From: an uncultured Chlamydiaceae bacterium
GTDB lineage: Bacteria > Chlamydiota > Chlamydiia > Chlamydiales > Parachlamydiaceae
Length of the DNA: 9,672 nt
Assembly: GCA_945957185.1 (NCBI GenBank)
Contig: CAMFKA010000070.1
Span: 1 to 9,672, forward strand
Reading direction: 5' to 3'
The translations under genes were made by a program, and so were the position numbers. Below, piece by piece: positions 1 through 6,112 of the stretch; within the stretch, counting starts at the first letter, position 1, and each line of letters begins with the position of its first letter. The notes beneath the pieces are model-generated. The model was not told where the DNA came from and ran no database searches. It worked only from the letters and a program-made list of their open reading frames with translations.

Positions 1-27
1 GACGCAACCCGGGGAAATAGATGAAAT

Positions 28-51
28 AAAAAAAGCACCCCTCGGGGGTGC
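28..51 (-). terminator. Intrinsic terminator, copy 1
   Basis: Read on the minus strand, a 7-bp GC-rich stem GCACCCC/GGGGTGC (35-41 with 45-51) with a 3-nt loop is followed by seven T residues (complement of A28-A34). This is the classical Rho-independent layout. It is the most distal of three identical terminators in the 147-bp array. Confidence 0.7.
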
Positions 52-86
52 CGGATGTCCACCCTTTAAATAATATCCCATCAAAT

Positions 87-105
87 CAACCCCGTTAAGG
101 GGTTG
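87..105. other. Hairpin CAACCCC-GTTAA-GGGGTTG, copy 1
   Basis: A perfect 7-bp inverted repeat with a 5-nt loop. No T-run follows on either strand, so it is not a convincing terminator. The same hairpin recurs at 234-252 in copy 2. Its role is unknown; it may be part of the mobile or repeat unit. Confidence 0.6.
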
Positions 106-111
106 TGTATT

Positions 112-161
112 GTAGCCCCGAGGTCAGGAGCCGTCTGCAGGACGTGCGACGCAACCCGGGG
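112..161 (+). repeat. GTAG-led palindromic element (family A), copy 1
   Basis: The element begins GTAG CCCCG (112-120) and closes with CGGGG (157-161). The interior carries smaller pairings, for example CGTC-TGCAG-GACG near the centre. A GTAG head followed by a palindrome is the layout known for REP sequences mobilised by RAYT transposases (TnpA-REP). No RAYT gene is present in the window, so the assignment rests on form only. The right end of a preceding element is seen at 1-14. Confidence 0.5.
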
Positions 162-174
162 AAATAGATGAAAT

Positions 175-198
175 AAAAAAAGCACCCCTCGGGGGTGC
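175..198 (-). terminator. Intrinsic terminator, copy 2
   Basis: Identical to the copy at 28-51 (stem 182-188 with 192-198, A-run 175-181 giving a U-run on the minus-strand transcript). It would act as a back-up behind the terminator at 322-345. Confidence 0.7.
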
Positions 199-233
199 CG
201 GATGTCCACCCTTTAAATAATATCCCATCAAAT

Positions 234-252
234 CAACCCCGTTAAGGGGTTG
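234..252. other. Hairpin CAACCCC-GTTAA-GGGGTTG, copy 2
   Basis: Second identical copy of the 7-bp stem with a 5-nt loop described at 87-105, carried by the tandem 147-bp unit. Confidence 0.6.
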
Positions 253-258
253 TGTATT

Positions 259-308
259 GTAGCCCCGAGGTCAGGAGCCGTCTGCAGGACGTGCGACGCA
301 ACCCGGGG
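259..308 (+). repeat. GTAG-led palindromic element (family A), copy 2
   Basis: Second identical copy of the element at 112-161: GTAG head at 259-262, CCCCG at 263-267 and closing CGGGG at 304-308. It spans the junction of the second full 147-bp copy and the partial third one. Confidence 0.5.
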
Positions 309-321
309 AAATAGATGAAAT

Positions 322-345
322 AAAAAAAGCACCCCTCGGGGGTGC
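322..345 (-). terminator. Intrinsic terminator of the asnB-like/methyltransferase operon
   Basis: On the minus strand, stem GCACCCC/GGGGTGC (329-335 with 339-345) and a 3-nt loop lead directly into seven T residues (complement of A322-A328). It starts about 20 bp after the methyltransferase stop codon, where an operon terminator is expected. It lies inside the partial third copy of the 147-bp array, so transcripts passing it meet two further identical terminators. Confidence 0.85.
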
Positions 346-365
346 CGGAGGATGTTCATGTTCCA

Positions 366-1184
366 TCACTCCCACGTCGCGCGCTTTCCTTTGTGCTCGA
401 TCGGTTGCTCATCTTTCGGCGGATTGTCCATAATCGGTTTTTTCTTTCCTCTAAAAATCACGTGACTGATGCCATCCTTCTGCCAAACTATCCGCGATAT
501 CTTTTCGCATCCCAACAAAAACCAACGGCTTTGCTTTAACAATTTCGCTAACCACGTCATCTTAATCTTTTCCAAAACTTCTACAATGCGAATGTACAAT
601 CTGTGATAACTGTACTCGCCATCTTCCAACTCAATTTCTGTTTCCATCAACGATACAAACATGTCTAATCCGCCATCGGTGTGCACGTCGATGGGTGTGG
701 AACAAACAATCATCCCGTCCCTACTGCTTAAACGTACCAACTCAGACACAAATAACCGATACTCTTTCTTGGGTAAACTCCCAATCAAATCCATGCTGAT
801 CACTAAATCGAACGCCCCATCGGGTAATGCGGTATAGGGGACATAATCTTGCTTCAAAACCAATTTTTCCGTTCCTTCCAATCTCTTCAACGCATTTTTG
901 GCGATGTCGACTCCCGTTACCTCTACTCCCTTCTCCACCAAAAACTTAGCAATGGCACCATCCCCGACTCCCAAATCCACAGCACTTCCGACAGGAAACA
1001 ATTTCTCTAAAAACGCTTTTGTCCTCTCTATCCGAACCCGTTCTATCACATTCCTTCCGGTATCGAATTTTTCTGGTTCCCTCAACCACAATCGCTCAAA
1101 TGTCGCTTGTGCTTCTGTCTTTGGAGACGATTTTCCGGAATTCGTCGCACTGACTTCTTCGGAGACAATATTTAATCGGTTCAT
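366..1184 (-). CDS. Class I SAM-dependent methyltransferase
   Basis: A 272-residue predicted S-adenosylmethionine-dependent methyltransferase with a Rossmann-like class I fold. Motif I is AVDLGVGDG (residues 68-76), the acidic residue that should bind the SAM ribose is Asp93 in VTGVDIA, and a motif IV-like stretch DLVISMDLIGSLP spans 126-138. The C-terminal part is hydrophobic and basic and does not reveal the substrate. I chose the ATG at 1184 because it overlaps the stop codon of the upstream gene in an ATGA and has AGAGGA ahead of it. The same frame stays open upstream to 1295, but that extension lies inside the upstream gene. The 4-bp overlap implies translational coupling and a shared pathway with the asparagine-synthetase-like protein. 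Terminators follow at 322-345 and beyond. The acceptor could be a small molecule, sugar, lipid or peptide; nothing here decides. Confidence 0.85.
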   Translation of the reverse strand: MNRLNIVSEEVSATNSGKSSPKTEAQATFERLWLREPEKFDTGRNVIERVRIERTKAFLEKLFPVGSAVDLGVGDGAIAKFLVEKGVEVTGVDIAKNALKRLEGTEKLVLKQDYVPYTALPDGAFDLVISMDLIGSLPKKEYRLFVSELVRLSSRDGMIVCSTPIDVHTDGGLDMFVSLMETEIELEDGEYSYHRLYIRIVEVLEKIKMTWLAKLLKQSRWFLLGCEKISRIVWQKDGISHVIFRGKKKPIMDNPPKDEQPIEHKGKRATWE

Positions 1185-3103
1185 GACGATTGGTCCTCTT
1201 GCAAAAGATCCCTGACGGAGATGTCGGGAGGGTCCGATGTGATGGGGTTGTTGATATAAAGGATAAACCACACTTCCAAAGACAAAATCGACCACAACAC
1301 CCGAAAGTTTTCTCTCCTACTTTCCGGTGTTTTGACAGCTTCTGTAATCCACTCTTCATCTACGATTCCTACTTCGACTAGTGTCCCCGTCGCCAACGCT
1401 TCAAAGAGCACATGCAACTCGGAGTTTTCGATCCAATTCGCTAAAAAATTGTGACGGGAGCGTTTGGGTCGCGTAGTGACGGCATCGGGGAAAATGGATT
1501 TTAACAATATTTTTAGCGGCGATGCTGTCTCTTCTTCTGACAAACTGCTCTCAATAGGAAGGGAAGCTGCAAATTCGACAATATCTTTTGTGAGAAAGGG
1601 GGTGTGCCATTGCAATGCAAAAGCGGATGACACGCGCTCCACTTCCAGCATAAATCGGTCTGGCAAGCTTGTTTTGACGTCGAAGTAGATGTATGACGAT
1701 GTGGGAGATTTGATATGCGATAAATTGTAAAATTTGCTTAAAAAGACTTCGGGATCAAACAAACGACAAAGGTTAGGACAGATTCTTTCCAGCTCACTCT
1801 TTGTGGTCAATGCATTGGCTTCCACATATTCACTTTGCCACACATTTTTTCTCGATTGTTTAAGAATGCGATAAGCCCACGAACGGTTGACGGTATTGAC
1901 AACGGGGACGATATACTTTGTCGCAATGTCTCGCAGCGCATTCTGCGCAGATAGCAGCCAACTGCTCTGTTGTTCCTCAGTGCTGTAACGGCTGTGTCCT
2001 GCAAATAATTCGTCGCAACCCATTCCGGAGAAGAGCTCAGTTGAATATTCACTTGCAGCCGCTGCCATATGCCAGTACGAGATGACATTTGGGTCTGCAA
2101 CGGGTTCATCCAGATGCCACGAGATGGCGACGTAGTCGTTTAAAAGGTTTTCCGGTGTCAATATTTGAGCGTGTTGGGGAATGTTTAAAATTTCAGCGAC
2201 TTGATGAGCGGCTTCAAAGTCCTTTTCGGACTCTTTTTTGAAACTGGAAGTAAATCCTTCTATGTTGTGGTTTTCTCCGTTCTTTTTCAGGTAATAAGCG
2301 ATTGATGAACTTCCTAACCCCCCTGTCAATAACGTTCCGATGTTTTTGATTTGAGAGGGGAGGTTTTTCTTTACGGCGACATCGAGCATGGCATCGAGCT
2401 TTTGCGCTGCAACATTGCGGTGTACTGAAACGGGACTTTCAAACAGGGCACTGTAAGACCAGTAGGGGACGATCACCTTGCTGCCGGTCTTATCTAACAA
2501 CAAATAATGTCCGGGGAGCAGTTTGTTGATATTTTGGATGGGAGTCAAGTCCTGTGGGAAGTACCCCAAATAAAAATACGTTGCAAGGGCGTAGTTGTCG
2601 GGGGTTTGCGGAATCAGTCCCGACCCCAAAATCCCTTTGATGCTGCTGCAAAAGATAAAATGATTGTGGTCTTCCGCCCAGTAAAGCGGCTTCTTTCCTA
2701 TTCGGTCCCGCGCGAGCAGTAGATTTCCTTCCTTTTCGTCATAGATCAATAACGCAAAGTCGCCCTCTAAACGAGTTAAGAATTTGGGTCCCCACTCCTC
2801 ATACGCATGCAGAAGAATCTGTTCAGGTTGCAACGAGTCAATGGGATATCCCTTACGCTTTAACACTTCTGCGAGTTCTATGTGATTGAGAAGATACCCA
2901 TCAAGGGCGCAGTGCAAATTTCCTTTTTGGGAATGAGCAAGAGCTTTTCCACAGACCCCTATTTCTAAAGCTTTATTTTCGAAGAGGTCTTTGATTTCTC
3001 GTGCGGAAACGGGGACGCGATGCTCGACATAATCGAGCATTCGTCTTACTTTATGGGTGTTTTGATAGGCGTCAGGGTAGACGATCCCGGCCAAACTGTT
3101 CAT
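1181..3103 (-). CDS. Asparagine-synthetase-like amidotransferase with altered active sites
   Basis: A 640-residue protein, the usual AsnB length, with both family domains: an N-terminal Ntn-type glutaminase-like domain (about 1-210) and a C-terminal ATP-pyrophosphatase/synthetase domain (about 230-620). Family landmarks are clear: LEGDFALLIYDE and ARDRIGKKPLYW (112-142), DEPVADP (332-338), EFAASLP (510-516) and RPKR (545-548). Key residues differ from canonical AsnB. The protein starts MNSLAGIV instead of MCGIAGIV, so the nucleophilic cysteine is absent. The glutamine-site motif NGE is DGY (68-70). The PP-loop SGGLDSS is TGGLGSS (260-266). SGxGxDE has Met in place of the expected acidic residue (SGMGCDE, 359-365). 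The reading frame is unbroken, which argues against simple decay. Lasso cyclases and beta-lactam synthetases are relatives that lost the glutaminase reaction but keep an active synthetase site. This may therefore be an ammonia-dependent or amide-forming enzyme, or a non-catalytic protein. It is cotranscribed with the methyltransferase. Confidence 0.85.
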   Translation of the reverse strand: MNSLAGIVYPDAYQNTHKVRRMLDYVEHRVPVSAREIKDLFENKALEIGVCGKALAHSQKGNLHCALDGYLLNHIELAEVLKRKGYPIDSLQPEQILLHAYEEWGPKFLTRLEGDFALLIYDEKEGNLLLARDRIGKKPLYWAEDHNHFIFCSSIKGILGSGLIPQTPDNYALATYFYLGYFPQDLTPIQNINKLLPGHYLLLDKTGSKVIVPYWSYSALFESPVSVHRNVAAQKLDAMLDVAVKKNLPSQIKNIGTLLTGGLGSSSIAYYLKKNGENHNIEGFTSSFKKESEKDFEAAHQVAEILNIPQHAQILTPENLLNDYVAISWHLDEPVADPNVISYWHMAAAASEYSTELFSGMGCDELFAGHSRYSTEEQQSSWLLSAQNALRDIATKYIVPVVNTVNRSWAYRILKQSRKNVWQSEYVEANALTTKSELERICPNLCRLFDPEVFLSKFYNLSHIKSPTSSYIYFDVKTSLPDRFMLEVERVSSAFALQWHTPFLTKDIVEFAASLPIESSLSEEETASPLKILLKSIFPDAVTTRPKRSRHNFLANWIENSELHVLFEALATGTLVEVGIVDEEWITEAVKTPESRRENFRVLWSILSLEVWFILYINNPITSDPPDISVRDLLQEDQSS

Positions 3104-3110
3104 GCTACTA

Positions 3111-3139
3111 TCTGTATCACTTTATCGAAATATTCTCAA
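3111..3139 (-). promoter_or_regulatory. Possible promoter for the asnB-like operon
   Basis: On the minus strand, TTGAGA (3134-3139) and TACAGA (3111-3116) are separated by 17 bp. The -35 is fair and the -10 is weak. The -10 ends only 7 nt before the ATG, and no Shine-Dalgarno sequence is visible, so the transcript would be almost leaderless if this promoter is used. The true promoter could instead lie in the repeat region further upstream. Confidence 0.25.
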
Positions 3140-3174
3140 TCAATCGGTGAGGAGATGGCTTCAGGGAACGGAAA

Positions 3175-3204
3175 AACGATATAACGATGTAACGATAAAA
3201 CGAT
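3175..3204. repeat. Left arm: four AACGAT units at 8-bp period
   Basis: AACGAT occurs at 3175, 3183, 3191 and 3199, exactly 8 bp apart. It is the reverse complement of the ATCGTT core in the array at 3253-3348. The stretch 3183-3197 is a perfect 15-bp inverted partner of 3332-3346. The two arms flank a 48-bp very AT-rich core (3205-3252). Confidence 0.85.
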
Positions 3205-3252
3205 TTATTTATTTTTCATGCTTGCAATTATAACTAAAAAATAAAAAAATTA

Positions 3253-3348
3253 ATCGTTCTATCGTTCTATCGTTCTATCGTTCTATCGTTCTATCGTTCT
3301 ATCGTTCTATCGTTTCTCTATTCTCTCACCCTATCGTTACATCGTTTT
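3253..3348. repeat. Right arm: twelve in-phase 8-bp units, ATCGTTCT type
   Basis: Seven perfect ATCGTTCT copies run from 3253 to 3308. In the same 8-bp register follow ATCGTTTC, two degenerate units (3317-3332), ATCGTTAC and ATCGTTTT, ending at 3348. This is a short-period tandem repeat between two divergent genes. The inverted left arm at 3175-3204 makes the whole 3175-3348 region a large interrupted palindrome. It could be a multi-site binding region for a regulator, an iteron-like site or a length-variable locus. No gene is present, and I see nothing that decides among these. Confidence 0.9.
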
Positions 3349-3423
3349 GTCCCCGAAATAGGCCATCCCCAACAAAAATCTTGAAATAGTCGCTCGCGAT
3401 GGTTACTCTCAAATCAAATAACA

Positions 3424-3429
3424 TATAAT
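3424..3429 (+). promoter_or_regulatory. Perfect -10 box TATAAT upstream of the secreted-protein operon
   Basis: A consensus TATAAT lies 11 bp before the ATG at 3441. No good -35 is found at 16-18 bp spacing (GGTTAC at 3401-3406 is poor), so an activator may be needed, perhaps acting through the 8-bp repeats just upstream. The predicted start site near 3436 leaves only about five untranslated bases. The A+T content of the region makes a chance match possible. Confidence 0.45.
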
Positions 3430-3440
3430 TGGTACTGTTC

Positions 3441-3995
3441 ATGATGATCCGGATCGCCCTAGCCACCCTATTTTTATTCACCGGCTCCCTGGCTGCAGCC
3501 TACCCGGGTAACTGCGATATGTCCCAAAAAATCTGCTTCGTCGATCTTACACAAACGAATGCCCCTTGGGCCAATTGCTGGAGCGTGGCAACGGATCTAT
3601 CTTCCATGCTCGATGTGGGACTTAAAACTTCCCCGAATGAGGGACTCCATTCTGTTAGCCCCGAAAATGTCCATATCGACCTTCTAGAATATTCCACTTC
3701 ACCTCTCGAGATCGCCCCTAAATCTGCAGTTTTTCCTGCAGATAGCTACCGCTGCCCCACACGTCTCCGTATCGTTGCACGCCTCAAAATCGTTTCCTGT
3801 ACTGGAGAAATTGTTCACGAAGAAACCGTCTCTTCCAGTAGCATCCTCGATGACGACGGAAAACATTACGACTACTGCAAAATCCATCCACAAACTCTCA
3901 AATTTCCTTGCACGCCTCTAGCGAAGGTTCATGGAGACTTTATCCGCACGCTCCTTGCAAGGTTCGATCTCCTTCAACGGCAAAGGATGCTATAA
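3441..3995 (+). CDS. Secreted cysteine-containing protein of unknown function
   Basis: I do not recognise this family. The protein has 184 residues. It opens with a short basic N-region and a hydrophobic core (MMIRIALATLFLFTGSLAAA), followed by a likely signal-peptidase site near residues 18-21 (LAAA-YPG), so export across the inner membrane is expected. The mature part holds seven cysteines (about 25, 32, 46, 105, 120, 146, 157), consistent with disulfide bonds in the periplasm or outside the cell; no lipobox is seen. A TTG codon at 3429 is in frame, but it overlaps the TATAAT box, so I prefer the ATG at 3441 (or 3444). There is no clear ribosome-binding site. The stop codon is 3 bp before the CPBP protease gene, so this is the first gene of a three-gene operon. 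Confidence 0.75.
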   Translation: MMIRIALATLFLFTGSLAAAYPGNCDMSQKICFVDLTQTNAPWANCWSVATDLSSMLDVGLKTSPNEGLHSVSPENVHIDLLEYSTSPLEIAPKSAVFPADSYRCPTRLRIVARLKIVSCTGEIVHEETVSSSSILDDDGKHYDYCKIHPQTLKFPCTPLAKVHGDFIRTLLARFDLLQRQRML

Positions 3996-3998
3996 CCG

Positions 3999-4763
3999 AT
4001 GCGTCAACAAAAGCCTTATTTTTTTGACGTTTTGGGGGCCTTCCTGTTCTATCTTTTGGCTCAGGTGCTTGTTGTTCCTTTTTTCTTTCAATTGCTGCAT
4101 CTGACACGCACGGGAGGGGAGTGGACAGGGGGTGTCGATTGGATGCTAAGCGACCCTATACGCCCGTTGTTTTATGTGGCTCTTATTATTTTCACTGCCA
4201 TTGCGATGGCCGTTTATGTGCTCATTGTCGATAGAGCGTCCCTTTCAGCGATTTGGGGGAAATATCCTCTCTCTTCATCCCACTTCCTTGTGATGTTTGG
4301 GGTCTGGTGTATCGCTTACCCTTTAGTTTTAGGGGTCAGCAATGGAACGCATTTGCTAATGGAACGGTGGGTAACTATTCCTGAAATGGATCAATCCGCT
4401 GTGGAGCAGGTTCGCCAGATGTTTGCTCACCCATTTCTTTATGCCATTACTGCTTTTGGAATTACGACGCTTGTTCCTATTGTCGAAGAGATTCTCTTTC
4501 GCGGCTACTTGCAGCAATGGTTAAAGCGGTATGTTTCGGTAACGTTAAGTGTTGTTGTGGCCTCTTTGATTTTTGCCTTTTTCCACTTCTCACTGCATCA
4601 GGGGTGGATGAATGTCGAATTGATTGCGGCGCTGTTCACGTTCTCTCTCTTTTTGGGGTATGTGAGGGAGAAATATCAATCTCTGAATGCTTCTATCTGC
4701 CTCCACGGGATCTTTAACGGAATTACTTTGGCGGTTATGACGGTGCAGGAGTTGCTGAAATGA
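3999..4763 (+). CDS. CPBP-family intramembrane metalloprotease (Rce1/Abi-like)
   Basis: A 254-residue multi-pass membrane protein of the CPBP family (CAAX proteases and bacteriocin-processing enzymes, once called Abi), which cleaves peptides within or near the membrane. The three family motifs are present: EEILFRG (163-169, catalytic Glu pair and Arg), FHFS with His196, and HGIFN (236-240, His and Asn). Hydrophobic segments lie around 8-34, 57-78, 96-113, 147-162, 182-197 and 206-222, so the active site sits in the C-terminal bundle as usual. A weak AAGGA lies about 11 bp before the ATG. It is 3 bp downstream of the secreted-protein gene and overlaps the serpin gene by 4 bp, which suggests coupled translation. 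Possible roles include maturing an exported peptide, envelope stress or immunity. The substrate is unknown. Confidence 0.9.
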   Translation: MRQQKPYFFDVLGAFLFYLLAQVLVVPFFFQLLHLTRTGGEWTGGVDWMLSDPIRPLFYVALIIFTAIAMAVYVLIVDRASLSAIWGKYPLSSSHFLVMFGVWCIAYPLVLGVSNGTHLLMERWVTIPEMDQSAVEQVRQMFAHPFLYAITAFGITTLVPIVEEILFRGYLQQWLKRYVSVTLSVVVASLIFAFFHFSLHQGWMNVELIAALFTFSLFLGYVREKYQSLNASICLHGIFNGITLAVMTVQELLK

Positions 4764-6037
4764 AGACGATTCATTTTTTGATGCTGCTGCTAAGTTTTGC
4801 TTCTGCTTCTGCACAAGAGCTCCCGGTGGTTTCCGAAGAGGTTCCTTTTTCAAACAAAATCGAAGACAACCCGAACACTCAAGCGGTCATTCTCGATAAC
4901 ACCGATTTCGCTTTTGATCTTTTTCGCGTGCTGGATGCGGGTACGGAAGGGAATTTCCTGTTTTCCCCCTACGCCATTTCCGCGGCGATGGCAATGGTTT
5001 TTAATGGTGTCGATGGGGTCACGCAAACTCAAATGGTCAAGGGAATGCGCTTCAAATCGCGCCTTTGGTATATCAATGACGCTTTCAACTGGCTATCGGA
5101 GCGATATGCCTACCGTCCTCTAGAGACGGGTAGCGACATTCTATTGTCGATGTCCAATGCGCTGTGGATCCAACGAGGAATTGTTCTAAAGCCGGAATTC
5201 CAAGGGATGGTCGAAGCTTTTTACCTTTCTCCTGTCCGTTTTTCTAACTTTTCGCTCTACCCCGGAGTTGCCAGATCCGATATCAACACCTGGATTCGAG
5301 AGAGAACCAAAGGGCGAATTTCGCAGTTGTTCGAGCCCAAAGACTTGCCTAAAACAACGCGTATGATTTTGCTGAGCGTCACTTACCTCCGTGCAAAATG
5401 GGCCAATCAATTCGATCCGCGCGTGACGAGAGGAGTTCCCTTTTTTCCCTACCCAGGAAAAACAGTGATCGTTCCGACAATGGTCAAAACATCGGTTTTT
5501 TCCTATCTGGACAATCCCGATTTCTCCATGATCGAAATTCCCTACAGCACGCGCCGTTCGGGAGAAAAGAAACTGAGCATGCTGATCCTTTTACCAAAAG
5601 AAACTTTTGGTTTGAAAAAGGTGATGGAGAAATTTTCAGGGGAGACGCTTCAGACGATGTGGAATCTGATGACTCCTAAAAGAGTCATTTTGTCGCTCCC
5701 CAAATTCGCATTAAATGAAACGTATTCGATGAATGGAATGCTTTCGGGAGTGGGGATTGGTTCGTTGTTCGCTCCGGGAGCAAACCTCAGTCTCATGACT
5801 GACGATGCTTCCCTCTTTTTAGACACCCTCTATCATAGGGCGATGGTATCGAACGATGAAGCAGGTTCAGATGCGGGGACTCCCTACGAAGTCGCTCTGC
5901 CGCCTCTCAATTCAACCGCTTTGGCAAATCCGGCGCTTTTTACTGCCGATCACCCTTTTTTGATGATGATTGTCGACACAGACGCTCGCGCTGTCCTTTT
6001 TATGGGCAAAGTGGGCTTGCCAGCTGCTGGACAATAA
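4760..6037 (+). CDS. Secreted serpin (serine/cysteine protease inhibitor family)
   Basis: A 425-residue serpin with an N-terminal signal peptide (about 1-18, cleavage near ASAQ-E), so it is exported and could meet host proteases. Serpin landmarks in order: NFLFSPYAISAAMAMVFNG (65-83), INTWIRERTKGRISQL (175-190), LSMLILLPKE (272-281), LSLPKF (311-316), the reactive-centre loop (about 363-393) and FTADHPFLMMI (394-404), then VLFMGKV near the end. The hinge NDEAGSDAGTPY keeps the P15 Gly and a small P14 residue but has Pro and Tyr near P9-P8, where small residues are usual. Counting from the hinge glycine as in antitrypsin puts P1 near Leu383, with uncertainty because the loop is about three residues longer. 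The start follows CAGGAG by 8 bp and overlaps the CPBP stop codon (ATGA). Serpins are patchily distributed in bacteria and may be acquired. Confidence 0.92.
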   Translation: MKTIHFLMLLLSFASASAQELPVVSEEVPFSNKIEDNPNTQAVILDNTDFAFDLFRVLDAGTEGNFLFSPYAISAAMAMVFNGVDGVTQTQMVKGMRFKSRLWYINDAFNWLSERYAYRPLETGSDILLSMSNALWIQRGIVLKPEFQGMVEAFYLSPVRFSNFSLYPGVARSDINTWIRERTKGRISQLFEPKDLPKTTRMILLSVTYLRAKWANQFDPRVTRGVPFFPYPGKTVIVPTMVKTSVFSYLDNPDFSMIEIPYSTRRSGEKKLSMLILLPKETFGLKKVMEKFSGETLQTMWNLMTPKRVILSLPKFALNETYSMNGMLSGVGIGSLFAPGANLSLMTDDASLFLDTLYHRAMVSNDEAGSDAGTPYEVALPPLNSTALANPALFTADHPFLMMIVDTDARAVLFMGKVGLPAAGQ

Positions 6038-6056
6038 ATCCTTTCTGCACTATAAT
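6028..6056 (+). promoter_or_regulatory. Strong sigma70/sigma66-type promoter for the PP2C operon
   Basis: TGGACA (6028-6033, five of six consensus bases) is followed after exactly 17 bp by a consensus TATAAT (6051-6056). The predicted transcription start is near 6063, giving a leader of about 50 nt before the ATG at 6113. The -35 box lies inside the last codons of the serpin gene, so PP2C transcription can start independently of the serpin operon. Confidence 0.7.
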
Positions 6057-6112
6057 TTGAAAGTTAAGATGAGAATGTACAAGTGTCGATATCCGGCAAA
6101 GGTTTTCCTTTA

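Larger units (their letters stand above)
1..348. repeat. Tandem array of a 147-bp unit (2.4 copies)
   Basis: Two full copies (1-147 and 148-294) read as identical base for base, and a third copy (295-348) matches for 54 bp, then diverges just before the methyltransferase stop codon. The window edge cuts the array, so more copies may lie upstream. Each unit contains, in order, the right end of a GTAG-led palindrome, a minus-strand terminator hairpin with its A-run, an AT-rich stretch, a second hairpin (87-105 in copy 1) and a GTAG-led palindrome that spans the junction into the next copy. No open reading frame of interest runs through it. Perfect identity suggests recent duplication or homogenisation; an assembly artefact is possible. 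Confidence 0.95.

Noticed and set aside
1..294. The 147-bp period as a nucleosome-like length signal
   Set aside because: It is a coincidence. The unit has a ready explanation as a duplicated terminator plus palindrome block in a bacterium.
342..539. A 65-codon plus-strand frame at the left end
   Set aside because: It lies antisense to the methyltransferase 3' end and starts within the terminator repeat. It has no coding features of its own.
1185..1295. A 37-residue N-terminal extension of the methyltransferase
   Set aside because: The extension lies wholly inside the AsnB-like gene in another frame. The ATG at 1184 has an ATGA overlap and an AGAGGA upstream, which explain the start better.
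3253..3348. A CRISPR array
   Set aside because: Units are 8 bp with no spacers between them, and no cas gene is present.
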